Shown here: in pieces, positions 4,882-5,003 of the stretch
How the letters are laid out: each line of letters opens with the position of its first letter
Numbering within the stretch: position 1 is the stretch's first letter
Source: Hominisplanchenecus_A murintestinalis
GTDB taxonomy: Bacteria > Bacillota > Clostridia > Lachnospirales > Lachnospiraceae
Direction of reading: 5' to 3'
NCBI RefSeq assembly: GCF_943193015.1
Contig: NZ_CALPCM010000084.1
Span: 1-5,003 of the forward strand
Length of the DNA stretch: 5,003 bases
Made by a program: the position numbers and the translations under genes
The notes under the pieces: generated by a model
Told to the model about the DNA's origin: nothing
The model's database searches: none
Seen by the model: the letters and a program-made list of their open reading frames with translations, nothing else

Positions 4882-5003
4882 CTATCTCTTGTTTTCGGTT
4901 GCTTGCTTCTTTACCGTACATGAGCATTTATCAATGTCATCAAACTGCAGGAGTGTATCTTCATCCATACGGTTGAAAAATCTTGATAGTGTTGGCTGTG
5001 AAG
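4882..5003 (-). pseudogene. truncated transposase fragment, IS1380-like (runs off right edge)
   Basis: The minus-strand frame entering from the right edge reads SQPTLSRFFNRMDEDTL, which matches, as I recall it, the conserved stretch before the catalytic domain of IS1380-family DDE transposases. After about residue 25 (LLQFDDIDK) the resemblance stops, and the frame ends at a TAG at 4882 after 39 visible residues. The catalytic DDE part should follow but is absent, so the gene is truncated, apparently near 4925. The other two minus-strand frames past this point show no clear continuation. Family assignment is by memory of short motifs; the fragment may be a longer unrelated protein if the part outside the window says otherwise. 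Confidence 0.6.

Noticed and set aside
4653..4976. Plus-strand open frame of 107 codons over the long hairpin
   Set aside because: There is no ribosome site before the ATG, the composition is unusual (many Cys and Trp), and it runs through both hairpin arms and antisense to the transposase fragment.
1..5003. CRISPR arrays, tRNA or rRNA genes, integrase or att sites
   Set aside because: No regularly spaced repeats, tRNA cloverleaf, rRNA stretch or recombinase motif was found on either strand by reading.

Overview
The window looks like part of an integrative and conjugative or mobilizable element of a low-to-moderate GC Firmicute, probably a gut Clostridia/Lachnospiraceae-type or streptococcal/enterococcal host. 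The reasons are purine-rich Shine-Dalgarno sites before nearly every gene, a sigma-like plus small helix-turn-helix gene pair and a cysteine-rich KTR protein as found in Tn916-family elements, and a relaxase/MobC pair of the kind carried by Tn1549-like elements. The host is inferred from protein resemblance only; no database search was run. All supported genes lie on the minus strand, so the biological order runs from right to left.

Right end (4565-5003): a truncated transposase fragment resembling the IS1380 family enters from beyond the edge and stops at 4882. Next to it is an unexplained 152-base imperfect inverted repeat (4687-4838) that folds into one long hairpin. All 11 transition differences between its arms give G-U wobbles when the plus strand is read, which suggests a plus-strand structured RNA or single-stranded DNA. 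No coding gene is supported between 4502 and 4881.

Cargo operon (4564-3084): a clear promoter overlapped by two near-identical palindromic operators drives a TetR-family regulator. An unknown six-helix membrane protein overlaps it by 8 bases, and a Tn916 Orf6-like KTR zinc-ribbon protein follows. The operon ends at a strong hairpin. The arrangement resembles tet(M)-orf6 in Tn916, with the regulator/membrane pair where the resistance gene would be.

Regulatory backbone (2946-2304): a short sigma-region-4 protein (Orf7-like) and a small helix-turn-helix protein (Orf8-like) overlap by 29 bases. No Orf9-like repressor is seen between the KTR gene and the sigma gene.

Second cargo gene (2207-1488): an MBL-fold metallo-hydrolase with a complete metal-ligand set and its own possible -10 box, followed by a good intrinsic terminator (1416-1384).

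Mobilization module (1115-1): a cluster of inverted repeats that is a good oriT candidate, then mobC and the N-terminal 176 residues of a HxHxxxN relaxase that runs off the left edge. MobC and relaxase would act together at oriT. The sigma/HTH pair probably regulates element functions, and the TetR operon probably responds to a ligand that is not identifiable here.
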